DNA of 64,000 nucleotides from Paenibacillus lacisoli (GCF_030580655.1 NZ_JAUQTB010000015.1:1-64000); one strand, 5' to 3'; counted from the first letter of the stretch, positions 7,445 to 18,305 are shown. Program-made: numbers and translations. Notes: a model not told the origin generated them from the letters alone.

Positions 7445-7837
7445 TTAACGTTTGGAGAACTGTGGCGCACGACGAGCGGCTTTGAGGCCGTATTTTTTAC
7501 GTTCTTTCATACGTGGGTCACGAGTCAGGAAGCCTGCTTTTTTCAAAGCTGGACGGTACTCTGGATCTGCTTTGAGCAGAGCACGGGAGATACCGTGACG
7601 GATTGCACCGGCTTGACCGGAGATACCGCCGCCATTAGCGATAACCAGAACATCATATTGACCGATAGTTTCAGTCAGGTTCAGTGGTTGTTTAACGATC
7701 AGTTTGAGTGTTTCCAAACCGAAGTATTCATTGATATCACGTTTGTTGATGACAATGCGTCCTTCACCCGGTACGAGACGTACACGTGCTACCGAGTTCT
7801 TACGACGACCTGTCCCATAGTATTGTACTTGTGCCAT
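7445..7837 (-). CDS. rpsI: 30S ribosomal protein S9
   Basis: A 130-residue S9 with the family N-terminus [14 protein letters not shown], the central [19 protein letters not shown] block and the C-terminal QFSKR tail that reaches the P-site tRNA in the 30S subunit. Length is exactly that of Bacillus S9. It follows rplM by 19 nt, the universal L13-S9 pair, and is the last gene before a strong terminator. The start ATG at 7837 has AAAAGGAGGAC just upstream. Confidence 0.98.
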   Translation of the reverse strand: MAQVQYYGTGRRKNSVARVRLVPGEGRIVINKRDINEYFGLETLKLIVKQPLNLTETIGQYDVLVIANGGGISGQAGAIRHGISRALLKADPEYRPALKKAGFLTRDPRMKERKKYGLKAARRAPQFSKR

Positions 7838-7856
7838 GAAACTGTCCTCCTTTTAA

Positions 7857-8294
7857 TTATCCGCGAAGTTCGTAAACTTCTGGTTTTTGTGCAGCATGTG
7901 GATGCTCAGTGCCTTTGTAAGCTTTCAGTCTCAGCTTCATTTTCTCGCCCATGCGAGTCTTAGGAAGCATTCCGTATACAGCCAGTTCCAGCATACGCTC
8001 AGGTTTGTTGGCGATCATGTCTTTAGCAACAGTGACTTTCAAACCACCTGGGTGCAGGGAGTGACGATAGTATTTTTTGTTATCCATTTTCTTACCAGTC
8101 AACACGATTTTCTCAGCATTGATTACGATCACGAAATCGCCGCCGTCCACGTGAGGAGTAAAGGATGTTTTGTGTTTGCCGCGAATCAGAGCAGCAGCTT
8201 CGCTTGCCAGACGGCCAAGCGTTTTGCCTTCAGCATCGATGATGTGCCATTGGCGCTCAACTTCACTTGGCTTCGCCATGTACGTAGTACGCAT
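7857..8294 (-). CDS. rplM: 50S ribosomal protein L13
   Basis: A 145-residue L13, an early-assembly 23S rRNA-binding protein. The conserved blocks [32 protein letters not shown] and MLPKTRMG are all present. The start ATG at 8294 lies behind AAGGAGGAACC. The gene has its own promoter about 75 nt upstream and a leader with repeated and hairpin sequence, consistent with the L13-leader autoregulation described in Firmicutes. Confidence 0.98.
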   Translation of the reverse strand: MRTTYMAKPSEVERQWHIIDAEGKTLGRLASEAAALIRGKHKTSFTPHVDGGDFVIVINAEKIVLTGKKMDNKKYYRHSLHPGGLKVTVAKDMIANKPERMLELAVYGMLPKTRMGEKMKLRLKAYKGTEHPHAAQKPEVYELRG

Positions 8295-8370
8295 GAAAAG
8301 GTTCCTCCTTAAATTCGTTCATTAATCGGTTTATAACCATTTATCTTCGTTCATTTGATAACACAATGTT
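8295..8370 (-). promoter_or_regulatory. rplM 5' leader, candidate L13 autoregulatory RNA
   Basis: The roughly 75-nt leader carries the decamer AATGAACGAA twice, flanking a short stem-loop GGTT-ATA-AACC, then the Shine-Dalgarno. Rfam describes an L13 leader in Firmicutes; I infer this is its counterpart from position, not from a covariance match. Confidence 0.45.
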
Positions 8371-8375
8371 GATGG

Positions 8376-8405
8376 ATTATATGTTGCTTTTTGTGATGAT
8401 CTCAA
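8376..8405 (-). promoter_or_regulatory. rplM promoter
   Basis: Minus-strand TTGAGA (8400-8405), an 18-nt spacer and consensus TATAAT (8376-8381), placing the start about 75 nt before rplM. Confidence 0.6.
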
Positions 8406-8481
8406 TTGGGGCTGTGGGAAAGCCATTAAGAAAACACAACTTATATATTACATGATAAGTGTTGTTTCCGCAAGCAAAAAT

Positions 8482-9267
8482 TCAATCATTTTCGCTATTA
8501 AAATGATATTCCACACTCCACAGCATTAATGCATGTGCAACAGCTGTTGGCCCGGCCTTGGAACGGTCTTTGGCAGCAAGAATACCCGGAATATCGTCCG
8601 GCGATTTCTTGCCTTCGCCAACCTCAATCAGCGTCCCCATAATAATCCGCACCATGTGCTGCAAAAAGCCGCTGCCTGTAATATAGGTGTCGATGATGCC
8701 CTGATCATCAGAGCCAGGACGTGAGTAGGACATATCGACCTTCATATGTGCATCAAAGATCGTACGGACATGATCTGTCTTCTGTGACCGCCTCGAGGCG
8801 AACGAAGTATAGTCATAGGTACCGATCAAATGCTTCAGTCCTTCTTCCATAGCAGCTACATTCAGCTGTGTAGGATGATGAAACTGTGTGCGCCGATGAA
8901 AGATATCCGGGAACCGGTTCGCATTGATGCTGTACCGATACGTCTTCTTCTTGGCCAGACGGCGTGAATGAAAAGATAAAGGAACCTCTATCGCATCCGT
9001 CACAATAATATCCTGAGGCAGACGCGCATTAAGTGCCAGACACCAGCGGCGCAAGGGAATCGGAGACTCTGTCAGGAAGTTAAAAACCTGGCCATAAGCA
9101 TGCACTCCTGCATCCGTACGGCCTGATCCCGTAATCTTGAGTTTCTCCCCTGTCAAAGAGTAGATCGCCTCTTCAAGAAAATCCTGAACCGTGTTCCCGT
9201 CCGGCTGTGTCTGAAAACCGTTATAGGCAGTTCCGTCATAATTCACTTTCATACACAAATTCCGCAT
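8482..9267 (-). CDS. truA: tRNA pseudouridine(38-40) synthase TruA
   Basis: A 261-residue TruA that makes pseudouridine at positions 38-40 of the tRNA anticodon arm. The catalytic aspartate lies in GSGRTDAGVHA; the N-terminal VNYDGTAYNGFQTQP and C-terminal SGFLQHMVRIIMG motifs are characteristic. I chose the ATG at 9267, 8 nt after AAAGGTG, over an in-frame ATG seven codons upstream without an RBS. In most Bacillales the ecfA-ecfA'-ecfT cobalt/ECF-transporter genes stand between rplQ and truA; here truA follows rplQ directly across a 171-bp gap containing a terminator. Confidence 0.95.
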   Translation of the reverse strand: MRNLCMKVNYDGTAYNGFQTQPDGNTVQDFLEEAIYSLTGEKLKITGSGRTDAGVHAYGQVFNFLTESPIPLRRWCLALNARLPQDIIVTDAIEVPLSFHSRRLAKKKTYRYSINANRFPDIFHRRTQFHHPTQLNVAAMEEGLKHLIGTYDYTSFASRRSQKTDHVRTIFDAHMKVDMSYSRPGSDDQGIIDTYITGSGFLQHMVRIIMGTLIEVGEGKKSPDDIPGILAAKDRSKAGPTAVAHALMLWSVEYHFNSEND

Positions 9268-9340
9268 GATTCTCACACCTTTGTTCATACTACAAGATAC
9301 ACAAAACCTACATTAGACAGCACTTCAAGCGGCTCAAATG

Positions 9341-9368
9341 AAAAGAGAAGCCCCTTACGGAGCTTCTC
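9341..9368 (-). terminator. terminator after rplQ (end of alpha operon)
   Basis: A 10-bp stem (9359-9368 with 9345-9354, GTAA loop) is followed by TTTT. The short T-run suggests incomplete termination into truA. Confidence 0.7.
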
Positions 9369-9438
9369 ACACAAGAGAAAAAAAGGGCTTGTTCAGAATC
9401 AGCCGATCCTGTCCACCCTTTCCTCACCCTCGCCTGTT

Positions 9439-9804
9439 CTACGCGCGGTCAACCAGTTCCAGATATACCATTGGAGCGGCATCGCCACGACGAGGTCCCA
9501 GTTTCAGGATACGAGTGTATCCACCTGGACGCTCAGCGTAACGTGTAGCCAGTTCGCTAAACAATTTTTGGATTGCATCCTGCTCACCATCAATAGTTTC
9601 ACGGCGTACATACGCAGCTACTTGACGACGTGCATGCAGATCTCCTTGCTTAGCTTTGGTGATCAGCTTTTCAGCGATAGAACGAACTTCTTTAGCTTTC
9701 GCTTCTGTAGTTTGGATACGCTCATACAGGAACAGATCCGTTACCAAGTCGCGAAACAACGCTTTACGGGCACTGGAGTTACGGCCCAACTTTTGATATG
9801 CCAT
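9439..9804 (-). CDS. rplQ: 50S ribosomal protein L17
   Basis: A 121-residue L17 lining the polypeptide exit region of the 50S subunit. It shows the diagnostic N-terminus [20 protein letters not shown] and the conserved [20 protein letters not shown] block. Length matches Bacillus L17 (120 aa). It is the last ribosomal gene of the S10-spc-alpha superoperon, 32 nt after rpoA, and is followed by a terminator. Confidence 0.98.
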   Translation of the reverse strand: MAYQKLGRNSSARKALFRDLVTDLFLYERIQTTEAKAKEVRSIAEKLITKAKQGDLHARRQVAAYVRRETIDGEQDAIQKLFSELATRYAERPGGYTRILKLGPRRGDAAPMVYLELVDRA

Positions 9805-9836
9805 GATTACCCTCCTTCACACAAACGCTCTACTGA

Positions 9837-10781
9837 CTATTCTTCCGTCCGGAGACCCAAACCGAGCTCTTCCAGCTTCTCTTGTACTTCTTCCAAAGAT
9901 TTACGACCCAGGTTACGCACCTTCATCATATCCTCTTCGGATTTCGTAGTAAGTTCCTGAACCGTATTGATACCTGCGCGTTTCAGGCAGTTGTAGGAAC
10001 GGACAGAGAGATCCAGCTCTTCGATCGTCATTTCGAGCACTTTTTCTTTTTTGTCTTCTTCTTTTTCAACCATGATTTCAGCGTCTTTCGCTTCGTCAGT
10101 CAATCCTACAAAGAGCATCACATGCTCCGTCAGGATTTTAGCGCCGAGGCTAACCGCTTCTTCAGGTCTGATACTTCCGTCGGTCCATACTTCAAGCGTC
10201 AGCTTGTCGTAGTTGGTAACTTGACCGACACGCGTATTCTCCACGCCATAGTTAACGCGGGAAATCGGGGTGTAGATGGAGTCGACAGGGATGACGCCGA
10301 TCGGTTGGTCATCGCGTTTGTTCCGATCCTGCTTAACGTAGCCGCGACCTCGATTGGCAAAAATACGCATGTGAAGTCTCGAACCCGGACCGAGCGTTGC
10401 AATATGAAGATCCGGATTAAGAATTTCCACATCGCTGTCCGCACGAATATCTCCTGCCGTAATAGCTCCTTCGCCTTCAACATCCAGTTCGAGCACTTTC
10501 TCCTCGTCGGAATGAATTTTCAGCGACAAAGCCTTCAGGTTCAAGATGATTTCCGTTACGTCTTCCATCACGCCTGGTACTGTTGAGAACTCATGAAGAA
10601 CCCCATCGATTTGAACCGATGTCACTGCCGCACCCGGCAATGAGGACAAGAGGATCCGGCGAAGCGAGTTGCCAAGCGTCGTACCGTATCCGCGTTCCAG
10701 CGGCTCAACCACGAATTTCCCGTAGCTGCCATCTTCGCTGACATCTACTGTCTCAATTTTCGGCTTTTCGATTTCAATCAC
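9837..10781 (-). CDS. rpoA: RNA polymerase alpha subunit
   Basis: A 314-residue alpha subunit. The N-terminal dimerisation domain (about 1-230) includes [20 protein letters not shown], the assembly motif; an acidic linker (about 225-245) precedes the C-terminal domain, which binds UP elements and activators ([31 protein letters not shown]). The start ATG 10781 is preceded by AAGGAGGGG. It lies in the alpha operon between rpsK (133 nt upstream) and rplQ. Confidence 0.98.
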   Translation of the reverse strand: MIEIEKPKIETVDVSEDGSYGKFVVEPLERGYGTTLGNSLRRILLSSLPGAAVTSVQIDGVLHEFSTVPGVMEDVTEIILNLKALSLKIHSDEEKVLELDVEGEGAITAGDIRADSDVEILNPDLHIATLGPGSRLHMRIFANRGRGYVKQDRNKRDDQPIGVIPVDSIYTPISRVNYGVENTRVGQVTNYDKLTLEVWTDGSIRPEEAVSLGAKILTEHVMLFVGLTDEAKDAEIMVEKEEDKKEKVLEMTIEELDLSVRSYNCLKRAGINTVQELTTKSEEDMMKVRNLGRKSLEEVQEKLEELGLGLRTEE

Positions 10782-10914
10782 TGCAATACCCCTCCTTCAA
10801 AACGTCGCTCCTATATGAAACATTCACCTTATCAAGTGTAACCATGCAGTACGCCTAATCAACCATTATGACCTAATGTTATGATTTTATACTACACGTA
10901 AGGGGCAAATCTCA

Positions 10915-11310
10915 TTAGACACGACGACGTTTTGGAGGACGGCATCCATTGTGAGGAACTGGAGTTACGTCTTTAATCAGGTTAACTTCCAGACCAGCTG
11001 CTTGCAGGGAACGAATCGCTGCTTCGCGGCCAGCACCAGGACCTTTAACCATAACTTCCACGCTCTTCATGCCATGTTCCATTGCTGCTTTAGCTGCAGT
11101 TTCTGCTGCCATTTGAGCTGCGAATGGAGTCGATTTACGGGAACCACGGAATCCAAGACCGCCGGAGCTTGCCCAGGAAATTGCGTTACCGTGTGGATCA
11201 GTAATCGTAACGATCGTATTGTTGAATGTGGAGCGGATATGAGCCACGCCAGATTCAATATTTTTACGGTCACGACGTTTTGTACGTACGACTTTTTTTG
11301 GTTTAGCCAT
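10915..11310 (-). CDS. rpsK: 30S ribosomal protein S11
   Basis: A 131-residue S11 of the 30S platform. The family motifs [30 protein letters not shown] and the C-terminal [18 protein letters not shown] are present. It lies 19 nt after rpsM. A 133-nt spacer before rpoA carries no clear promoter or terminator. Confidence 0.98.
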   Translation of the reverse strand: MAKPKKVVRTKRRDRKNIESGVAHIRSTFNNTIVTITDPHGNAISWASSGGLGFRGSRKSTPFAAQMAAETAAKAAMEHGMKSVEVMVKGPGAGREAAIRSLQAAGLEVNLIKDVTPVPHNGCRPPKRRRV

Positions 11311-11329
11311 TGAATGTTATCCTCCTTTC

Positions 11330-11698
11330 TTATTTCTTTTTGTTTGCTACAGTACGACGAGGACCTTTACGCGTACGAGCATTTGTTTTAGTACGTTGAC
11401 CACGAACAGGCAATCCACGACGGTGACGAATACCGCGGTAGCAGCCGATTTCAGTCAGACGCTTAATATTTAAGGAAATTTCACGACGCAGGTCGCCTTC
11501 CACTTTCACCGTTTTGTCGATCGTTTCACGTAATTTGCTCACTTCATCTTCAGTCAGATCACGAACACGAGTGTCTGCACTGATGCCTGCTTCTTTAATA
11601 ATTTTCTGAGAAGTCGTCTTACCGATTCCGAAAATGTAAGTCAAGGCGATCTCAACGCGTTTGTCACGTGGCAAATCCACACCAGCTATACGAGCCAT
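11330..11698 (-). CDS. rpsM: 30S ribosomal protein S13
   Basis: A 122-residue S13 of the 30S head that contacts the P-site tRNA and the A-site finger of 23S rRNA. It begins [26 protein letters not shown] and contains the [25 protein letters not shown] basic C-terminal region. Spacing of 19 nt to both rpmJ and rpsK supports one transcript. Confidence 0.98.
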   Translation of the reverse strand: MARIAGVDLPRDKRVEIALTYIFGIGKTTSQKIIKEAGISADTRVRDLTEDEVSKLRETIDKTVKVEGDLRREISLNIKRLTEIGCYRGIRHRRGLPVRGQRTKTNARTRKGPRRTVANKKK

Positions 11699-11717
11699 TT
11701 ACGCTACACCCCCTTCT

Positions 11718-11945
<228 letters not shown>

Positions 11946-11957
11946 ATTCACACAACC

Positions 11958-11966
11958 TTTATAGCA
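11958..11966 (-). promoter_or_regulatory. candidate internal promoter before rpmJ
   Basis: Extended -10 TGCTATAAA (11958-11966) on the minus strand, without a good -35, placed just upstream of the three leader hairpins. It could give alpha-operon transcription independent of the S10 promoter. Confidence 0.45.
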
Positions 11967-12037
11967 TACCTCTCTTTTAACAAAAAGAAAAGGGTCTTTG
12001 ACAGCATACACGTTTCTATATCAGAAACGCAAGCCAC

Positions 12038-12253
12038 CTATTTACGGTAAGTGATCCGACCTTTGGTCAAATCGTAAGGTGATAGCTGAACTACCACTTT
12101 ATCCCCAGTCAAAATACGGATGAAGTGCATCCGCAGTTTACCGGAAACATGAGCGAGAATTTGATGACCGTTCTCAAGCTCAACCTTAAACGTTGCATTC
12201 GGCAGCGGCTCAATTACCGTGCCTTCTACTTCAATTACATCTTCCTTGGCCAC
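12038..12253 (-). CDS. infA: translation initiation factor IF-1
   Basis: A 71-residue IF-1, an OB-fold protein that blocks the A site of the 30S subunit during initiation. The sequence from [23 protein letters not shown] to GRITYRK is full length. The start ATG at 12253 follows AGGAGA. It is 23 nt after the KOW-domain gene and 206 nt before rpmJ. Confidence 0.98.
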   Translation of the reverse strand: MAKEDVIEVEGTVIEPLPNATFKVELENGHQILAHVSGKLRMHFIRILTGDKVVVQLSPYDLTKGRITYRK

Positions 12254-12276
12254 AGTCAGTCTCCTTTCTCTTCAGC

Positions 12277-12561
12277 TTAAGTTTCGGTGGACTGCTCGAA
12301 CATCGCTACTGCGTGACGCAGCTTTCCGTTCGTAACCCGACCGCTTTCATTTAAACTATTTACAACCTCGCTGCTAATCATCGTCTGGAACGCCAAATGA
12401 GAAACATTTTTCTTCTTTGGCTGATCAAACTTGCGTTTGTCTCCATCCGCGATATACACGAATCTGCTGTCAGCAATGGCAACAACGACTGCTACCTGAT
12501 CGGCATCTCTGCCTTTCAGAATTTTCACGAGCTGACCGATCTGCGGGTTGAGATTATTCAT
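12277..12561 (-). CDS. KOW-domain RNA-binding protein (L14e-like)
   Basis: A 94-residue protein whose first half (QIGQLVKILKGRDADQVAVVVAI, about 7-29) is a KOW motif resembling archaeal/eukaryotic ribosomal protein L14e; the phrase DSRFVYIADGDKRKFDQPKKKN continues the barrel. Bacillales keep such a gene between map and infA (ybzG in B. subtilis). A ribosome- or RNA-associated role is likely but not established. The start ATG at 12561 uses an AGGTGA Shine-Dalgarno that overlaps the map stop codon region, implying translational coupling. Confidence 0.85.
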   Translation of the reverse strand: MNNLNPQIGQLVKILKGRDADQVAVVVAIADSRFVYIADGDKRKFDQPKKKNVSHLAFQTMISSEVVNSLNESGRVTNGKLRHAVAMFEQSTET

Positions 12562-12569
12562 CTGATCAC

Positions 12570-13322
12570 CTACACGTCCAGTTTTGTGAAAATTTCCAGA
12601 CCGTCCGGTGTCACAGCCACTGTATGTTCAAAGTGAGCACAGAGTGAACGATCCACCGTCACGACTGTCCAATTGTCATCCAGGGTCTTCACATGACGTG
12701 AGCCTGCATTCACCATCGGTTCAATCGCAAGTACCATCCCCGGCTTCAACCGAGGGCCCCGATCTGCAGGACCGTAATTCGGAATTTGCGGCTCTTCATG
12801 CAGTTCCCTTCCTATGCCGTGACCGACATATTCACGAACGACCGTAAAGCCCGCATCTTCAATGTACTTCTGTATGGCATGAGATATTGTAAACAAGCGC
12901 GTTTCCGGTTTGACAAGCGCCAGCCCCGCATAAAGCGAGCCCTCGGTTATATCCAGCAGACGCCGTGCCTCCTCCGATATGTTACCAACCGGGTAAGTCC
13001 ACGCCGAGTCTCCATGATAACCCCGATACTGCGCGCCGATATCAAACGTAACGATGTCGCCTTCGTTTAATTTGCGTTTACCGGGAAATCCGTGCACCAG
13101 TTCCTCGTTCACTGAAGCGCAAATGCTCGCAGGAAAACCGTTGTAGCCTTTAAAAGACGGCACAGCACCTTGACTGCGAATGTACTGATCAGCCATATCG
13201 TCAAGTTCTCCAGTCGAGATACCCGGTTGGATATGCTTTTCCAGGAGGCGGTGACATTCCGCTACGATCCGGCCAGCTTCTCTCATAAAGCCGAGTTCCG
13301 TGTCGGACTTACAGATGATCAT
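12570..13322 (-). CDS. map: methionine aminopeptidase, type I
   Basis: A 250-residue type Ia enzyme that removes the initiator methionine from nascent proteins. The five metal ligands are recognisable: the two Asp in [19 protein letters not shown], His in [12 protein letters not shown], and Glu in LAIEPMV and FEHTVAVT. It starts 4 nt after adk, and its Shine-Dalgarno (GGGGTTAA) contains the adk stop codon, so the two are coupled. Confidence 0.97.
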   Translation of the reverse strand: MIICKSDTELGFMREAGRIVAECHRLLEKHIQPGISTGELDDMADQYIRSQGAVPSFKGYNGFPASICASVNEELVHGFPGKRKLNEGDIVTFDIGAQYRGYHGDSAWTYPVGNISEEARRLLDITEGSLYAGLALVKPETRLFTISHAIQKYIEDAGFTVVREYVGHGIGRELHEEPQIPNYGPADRGPRLKPGMVLAIEPMVNAGSRHVKTLDDNWTVVTVDRSLCAHFEHTVAVTPDGLEIFTKLDV

Positions 13323-13326
13323 TCCA

Positions 13327-13977
<651 letters not shown>

Positions 13978-14017
13978 TCACTCCCCCCAAGAAGGCCACA
14001 CACAAGAAACAGCACAA

Positions 14018-14052
14018 TAGGTGCCGGAAAGGATAAACCTAGCCGGTACCTA
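14018..14052 (-). other. stem-loop between secY and adk
   Basis: A 9-10-bp inverted repeat (14018-14027 with 14043-14052) lies directly after the secY stop, with no T-run. It may stabilise the upstream mRNA 3' end or mark a processing site. Confidence 0.4.
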
Positions 14053-14057
14053 CAGTT

Positions 14058-15356
14058 CTATTTATTGATGAAGCCTTTGTAATGACGTTTAATCAGTTGG
14101 CTCTCAATCTGTTTCATCGTATCCAGTGCAACACCGATAATAATGAGCAGTGAAGTACCGCCAATCTGTACAGTCTTAGGCAGACCGGACAAGGCGCCAA
14201 ACACTACAGGCAGGATCGAGATCACTGCCAGGAAAATAGCACCGGTCATCGTCAGACGTGTCATTACACGAGTCAGATATTTCTCGGTTGCTTTACCCGG
14301 ACGGATGCCCGGAATATAACCGCCATTTTTCTTCATGTTATCAGCCATTTGCTGCGGGTTCATCTGCACGAATGTGTAGAAGAACGTGAACCCGAGGATC
14401 ATGACAACATACACTGCAATACCCAGCGGCGCATTCAGGGACAAATTAGCCGTAACCCATTTAGCCCATTGATGCGTCGACCAGAAGTTGGCGATGATTA
14501 CCGGGAACTGCAGCAGCGACACGGCAAAGATTACCGGGATAACACCTGCAGCATTGATTTTCATCGGGATATGCGTGTTTTGACCGCCATACATTTTGTT
14601 GCCTACAACCCGTTTTGCATATTGAACCGGAATTTTCCGGATCCCTTGTTGAATAAAGATAACCCCTACCACAATCAGAACGAGCACAATAGCCACAATG
14701 ATTACTTTCAATACATTCATGAAGATTTGATCTGCCTGAATGAATTGGGATTGAGCTGTGTTACGGATATGTCCCGGAATCCCTGCAGCAATACCTGCAA
14801 AGATCAGAATGGAAATACCGTTCCCGATGCCCTTCTCCGTAATCTGTTCGCCAAGCCACATCAGGAACGAAGTACCTGCTGTAAGGACAATTGCAATCAG
14901 AAGGTAATCGACAAACGTCGCGTTCGGAACCATCGTCGCATTATAGAGACGGTTAAATCCGATCGCTGTGCCGAAAGACTGGATCAAGCTCAGGACCACT
15001 GTTAGATAACGAGTGAGCTGTGCTGATTTCTTCTTGCCGTGCTCCCCTTGTTTTGCCCATTCCGCCAGCTTAGGAATAACGTCCATGGACAAAAGCTGTA
15101 CGATAATGGATGCTGTGATATATGGAATAATCCCAAGGGCGAAGATCGAAAATTGGAACAGCGCGCCCCCAGAGAATGTGTTCAAGAGTCCGAACAGCTC
15201 ACTACCTGCCTGATTCTGAGCTTCAAATACCGACTTATCCACCCCTGGAACAGGGACGAAAGCGCCGATACGATAAACGATCAAAACCAGCAGTGTAAAT
15301 AAGATGCGGGTACGGAGATCTTGAACATGCCATATATTCTTAAGGGTTTTGAACAT
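14058..15356 (-). CDS. secY: protein translocase subunit SecY
   Basis: A 432-residue polytopic membrane protein with ten hydrophobic segments, the protein-conducting channel of the Sec translocon. Recognisable features are LLVLIVYRIGAFVPVPGV in TM1, the plug/TM2 region FSIFALGIIPYITASIIVQLL, and the cytosolic loop GIRPGKATEKYL. The start codon overlaps the rplO stop as TAATG, so the genes are translationally coupled. SecE is encoded at 41.6 kb in the same window; SecG is not seen. Confidence 0.98.
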   Translation of the reverse strand: MFKTLKNIWHVQDLRTRILFTLLVLIVYRIGAFVPVPGVDKSVFEAQNQAGSELFGLLNTFSGGALFQFSIFALGIIPYITASIIVQLLSMDVIPKLAEWAKQGEHGKKKSAQLTRYLTVVLSLIQSFGTAIGFNRLYNATMVPNATFVDYLLIAIVLTAGTSFLMWLGEQITEKGIGNGISILIFAGIAAGIPGHIRNTAQSQFIQADQIFMNVLKVIIVAIVLVLIVVGVIFIQQGIRKIPVQYAKRVVGNKMYGGQNTHIPMKINAAGVIPVIFAVSLLQFPVIIANFWSTHQWAKWVTANLSLNAPLGIAVYVVMILGFTFFYTFVQMNPQQMADNMKKNGGYIPGIRPGKATEKYLTRVMTRLTMTGAIFLAVISILPVVFGALSGLPKTVQIGGTSLLIIIGVALDTMKQIESQLIKRHYKGFINK

Positions 15357-15796
15357 TAGATCACCTCGGTTTTACCGCCGGCAGCTTCAATTTTCTCTAC
15401 CGCAGATTGAGAGAACTTATTAGCCTTCACAGTCAGTTTGACTGTTACTTCGCCGTTACCGAGAATCTTGATGCCTGATTTAGTGTTGTTAACTACACCG
15501 TTCTCGACCAAAAGCTCTGGAGTCACTTCTGTACCTGCTGCAAAACTGTTCAGATCCTCGATGTTAACAATCGCATACTCTTTGCGAGTAGGATTCACGA
15601 ATCCACGTTTTGGCAAACGACGATACAATGGGTTTTGACCACCCTCGAAGCCCGGACGAACACCACCGCCAGAACGAGCGTTTTGTCCTTTATGACCGCG
15701 ACCAGATGTCTTACCAGTACCGCTACTAGTACCGCGACCTACGCGTTTGCGTTCTTTGCGGGATCCAGGAGCAGAGGAAAGCTCATGTAACTTCAT
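15356..15796 (-). CDS. rplO: 50S ribosomal protein L15
   Basis: A 146-residue L15. It begins [22 protein letters not shown] and contains the [17 protein letters not shown] glycine/basic extension that penetrates 23S rRNA. I chose ATG 15796, 11 nt after AAGGAGG; an upstream GTG in frame is part of the Shine-Dalgarno. The stop overlaps the secY start by one base. Confidence 0.97.
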   Translation of the reverse strand: MKLHELSSAPGSRKERKRVGRGTSSGTGKTSGRGHKGQNARSGGGVRPGFEGGQNPLYRRLPKRGFVNPTRKEYAIVNIEDLNSFAAGTEVTPELLVENGVVNNTKSGIKILGNGEVTVKLTVKANKFSQSAVEKIEAAGGKTEVI

Positions 15797-15838
15797 CGTT
15801 CGTTGCACCTCCTTAAGTATTGTGGGATAAGCGAATGC

Positions 15839-16024
15839 TTATCCTTGAATTTCTTTAACGGATACCAAGTGAGATACTTGGTTAACCATCCCACGAATCG
15901 CAGGATTATCGTTATGAACTACAGTATGGTTAATTTTGCGCAAGCCAAGCGTTTTCACGGTCGTTCTTTGTGTTTCAGGACGGCCGATCAACGAACGCAC
16001 AAGGGTAATCTCCAATTTAGCCAT
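15839..16024 (-). CDS. rpmD: 50S ribosomal protein L30
   Basis: A 61-residue L30: [38 protein letters not shown] is the complete family signature. It sits between rpsE (13 nt upstream) and rplO (42 nt downstream), the usual spc order. ATG 16024 follows an AGGGGAAT Shine-Dalgarno. Confidence 0.97.
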   Translation of the reverse strand: MAKLEITLVRSLIGRPETQRTTVKTLGLRKINHTVVHNDNPAIRGMVNQVSHLVSVKEIQG

Positions 16025-16037
16025 GATATTCCCCTCC

Positions 16038-16535
16038 TTAGCTCAGCAGCTCTTCGACGGATTTGCCACGCAATTTCGCTACATCTTCAGCGCGTTTCAA
16101 GCGGGACAAGCCTTCCAAGGTCGCATTGACCATGTTCATGGAATTCGAAGAACCCAAAGATTTTGTCAAGATATCGCCTACACCAGCCAGTTCCAGAACA
16201 GCACGCACTGGACCGCCTGCGATAACTCCAGTACCTTCCGATGCTGGTTTCAACAGCACGCGGCCTGCACCGAACTTACCTGTAACCAAGTGTGGAATCG
16301 TTGTTCCTACGAGTGGAACGTGAACCAGGTTTTTCTTCGCATCTTCAATACCTTTGCGAATCGCATCAGGTACTTCGCCAGCTTTACCGATACCAGCGCC
16401 TACCCAGCCATTGCCGTCGCCGACAACAACCAATGCGCTGAAGCTGAAGCGACGTCCGCCTTTGACAACTTTAGCTACACGATTAATATTTACAACTCTT
16501 TCAGTCAGTTCTAAAGTGTTAGGATCTACACGCAA
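16038..16535 (-). CDS. rpsE: 30S ribosomal protein S5
   Basis: A 165-residue S5, which helps shape the mRNA entry channel and decoding fidelity. The double-stranded RNA-binding-like N-terminal domain contains [24 protein letters not shown]; the loop whose changes give spectinomycin resistance ([10 protein letters not shown]) looks wild type. C-terminal [20 protein letters not shown] sequence (GVIAGG...) is intact. Start ATG 16535 follows AAAAGGAGG. Confidence 0.98.
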   Translation of the reverse strand: MRVDPNTLELTERVVNINRVAKVVKGGRRFSFSALVVVGDGNGWVGAGIGKAGEVPDAIRKGIEDAKKNLVHVPLVGTTIPHLVTGKFGAGRVLLKPASEGTGVIAGGPVRAVLELAGVGDILTKSLGSSNSMNMVNATLEGLSRLKRAEDVAKLRGKSVEELLS

Positions 16536-16561
16536 GTCGTTAACCTCCTTTTAAAAATGTC

Positions 16562-16930
16562 TTAGAATTCAAGGCCTGCTTCGCGAGCAGCATCAGCCAG
16601 CGCTTGAATACGTCCATGATACAGGTAACCGCCGCGGTCAAAGATAACAGCTGTTACACCTTTGTCCTTCGCACGTTTAGCGACCAGTTCGCCAACTTTA
16701 CGAGCGGACTCCACGCTGCCACCGTTTTTGATATCAGCGCTCAGTTCTTTATCCATAGTCGAAGCTGCAGCCAGTGTTACACCAGCTACGTCATCGATCA
16801 ATTGAGCATAGATGTGTTTGGAAGAACGGAACACGTTCAAACGAGGACGTGCTGCAGTTCCTTCAATTTTCTTACGTACACGCAGATGTCTTCTGACACG
16901 CGCTTTGTTTTTGTCTTGTTTCGTAATCAT
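16562..16930 (-). CDS. rplR: 50S ribosomal protein L18
   Basis: A 122-residue L18, the 5S rRNA-binding protein of the central protuberance. The N-terminus ([44 protein letters not shown]) and C-terminal [25 protein letters not shown] are typical. A 114-nt spacer separates it from rplF; no promoter is evident there. Confidence 0.98.
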   Translation of the reverse strand: MITKQDKNKARVRRHLRVRKKIEGTAARPRLNVFRSSKHIYAQLIDDVAGVTLAAASTMDKELSADIKNGGSVESARKVGELVAKRAKDKGVTAVIFDRGGYLYHGRIQALADAAREAGLEF

Positions 16931-17044
16931 CTTTTCGTTTCCTCCCTTCAGAAGCTGTTCAAAGCTTCATATTAAGCCGCTTGGGGTATATAAGAAACAC
17001 GATACTTTCCAATCGGAAAACCGCACCAAAGCAGGTAAGAAAGC

Positions 17045-17587
17045 TTACTTCTTCTTACCAGCTTTACCTTCTTTACGAATGATGCGTTCGCCTTCGTACT
17101 TGATACCTTTACCTTTGTAAGGCTCAGGTTCACGAACGGAGCGAATTTTAGCTGCGTATGCACCTACGCGCTCTTTATCGATACCACGAACGATGATCTT
17201 CGTGTTCGAAGGAACTTCGAACTCGATCCCCGGCTCTGGAGTGATTTCAACAGGATGGGAGTAACCTACGTTCAATACGATTTTATCCCCGGATTTGCTT
17301 GCACGATATCCGACCCCAACCAACTCAAGGGATTTTGCGAAACCTTCAGTTACACCGCTCACCATGTTGCTGACAACACTGCGTGTTGTACCGTGCAAAG
17401 AACGGTGAGTTTTGTTATCGGAAGGACGTTCTACGAGAATTTCGTTGTTCTCAACGGTTACCTTCATGTCTTTGTGAAGCTCACGAGTCAAGGAACCTTT
17501 AGGTCCTTTAACAGTGATTGCTGTGTTGTTCAGTGTGATGTCCACACCACTAGGTACTGTGATTGGTTTACGACCAATACGAGACAT
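17045..17587 (-). CDS. rplF: 50S ribosomal protein L6
   Basis: A 180-residue L6 with its two tandem alpha/beta domains. The N-terminus [17 protein letters not shown] and the C-terminal [25 protein letters not shown] that contacts 23S helix 97 and the sarcin-ricin region are intact. Length matches Bacillus (179 aa). ATG 17587 follows AAAGGAGG. Confidence 0.98.
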   Translation of the reverse strand: MSRIGRKPITVPSGVDITLNNTAITVKGPKGSLTRELHKDMKVTVENNEILVERPSDNKTHRSLHGTTRSVVSNMVSGVTEGFAKSLELVGVGYRASKSGDKIVLNVGYSHPVEITPEPGIEFEVPSNTKIIVRGIDKERVGAYAAKIRSVREPEPYKGKGIKYEGERIIRKEGKAGKKK

Positions 17588-17618
17588 TTAAGTGCGCCTC
17601 CTTTCTTCTAGCGTTATA

Positions 17619-18017
17619 TTACCAAACGTAGCAGACAACTTCGCCGCCGGATTTAGCTTGGCGAGCTTCTTTGTCTGTCATGATACCTTTGGAAGTCGAG
17701 ATGATCGCGATACCCAAACCGCCGAGTACACGTGGAACTTCATTGCTCTTCGTGTAGACGCGCAGACCTGGTTTACTGATTCTTTTCAGACCAGTGATAA
17801 CACGCTCATTGTTGGAACCGTACTTCAGGAAGATACGGATAATCCCTTGTTTGTTATCTTCGACGAACTCTGCATCACGGATGAAACCTTCACGCTTCAG
17901 AATGTCCGCGATTTGTTTTTTCATCTTCGAAGCAGGCATTTCTACTGTCTCGTGACGCACAGTGTTGGCGTTACGAATACGAGTAAGCATATCTGCAATT
18001 GGATCAGACATAGTCAT
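17619..18017 (-). CDS. rpsH: 30S ribosomal protein S8
   Basis: A 132-residue S8, a primary 16S rRNA-binding protein needed for central-domain assembly. Motifs [18 protein letters not shown] and the C-terminal [33 protein letters not shown] are full length. In E. coli S8 is the repressor of the spc operon; I see no obvious S8-site mimic here. Confidence 0.98.
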   Translation of the reverse strand: MTMSDPIADMLTRIRNANTVRHETVEMPASKMKKQIADILKREGFIRDAEFVEDNKQGIIRIFLKYGSNNERVITGLKRISKPGLRVYTKSNEVPRVLGGLGIAIISTSKGIMTDKEARQAKSGGEVVCYVW

Positions 18018-18049
18018 TGTGTGTAAACCTCCTTCCCGTTCAGGACTTT

Positions 18050-18235
18050 TTACCAGCTTGCTTTTTTCACGCCAGGAATCTGGCCTTTATAAGCTAATTC
18101 ACGGAAACAAATTCTGCAAATTTTGAACTTTTGCAGGACCGAATGTGGACGTCCGCAACGTTCACAACGAGTGTATGCACGTACTTTGAATTTCGGTGCA
18201 CGTTGCTGTTTAACTTTCATCGAAGTCTTTGCCAC
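18050..18235 (-). CDS. rpsN: 30S ribosomal protein S14, zinc form (type Z)
   Basis: A 61-residue S14 of the C+ type, with zinc ligands Cys24, Cys27, Cys40 and Cys43. This is the housekeeping form in Firmicutes; a zinc-independent paralogue, if any, lies elsewhere. It sits in the spc order rplE-rpsN-rpsH. Confidence 0.97.
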   Translation of the reverse strand: MAKTSMKVKQQRAPKFKVRAYTRCERCGRPHSVLQKFKICRICFRELAYKGQIPGVKKASW

Positions 18236-18305
18236 TTAGCCTGACACCTCCTAGATATTATCGGAGAAAAGGGAGTCTTACGACGCCCGGAACGTTAAGC
18301 CGTCA

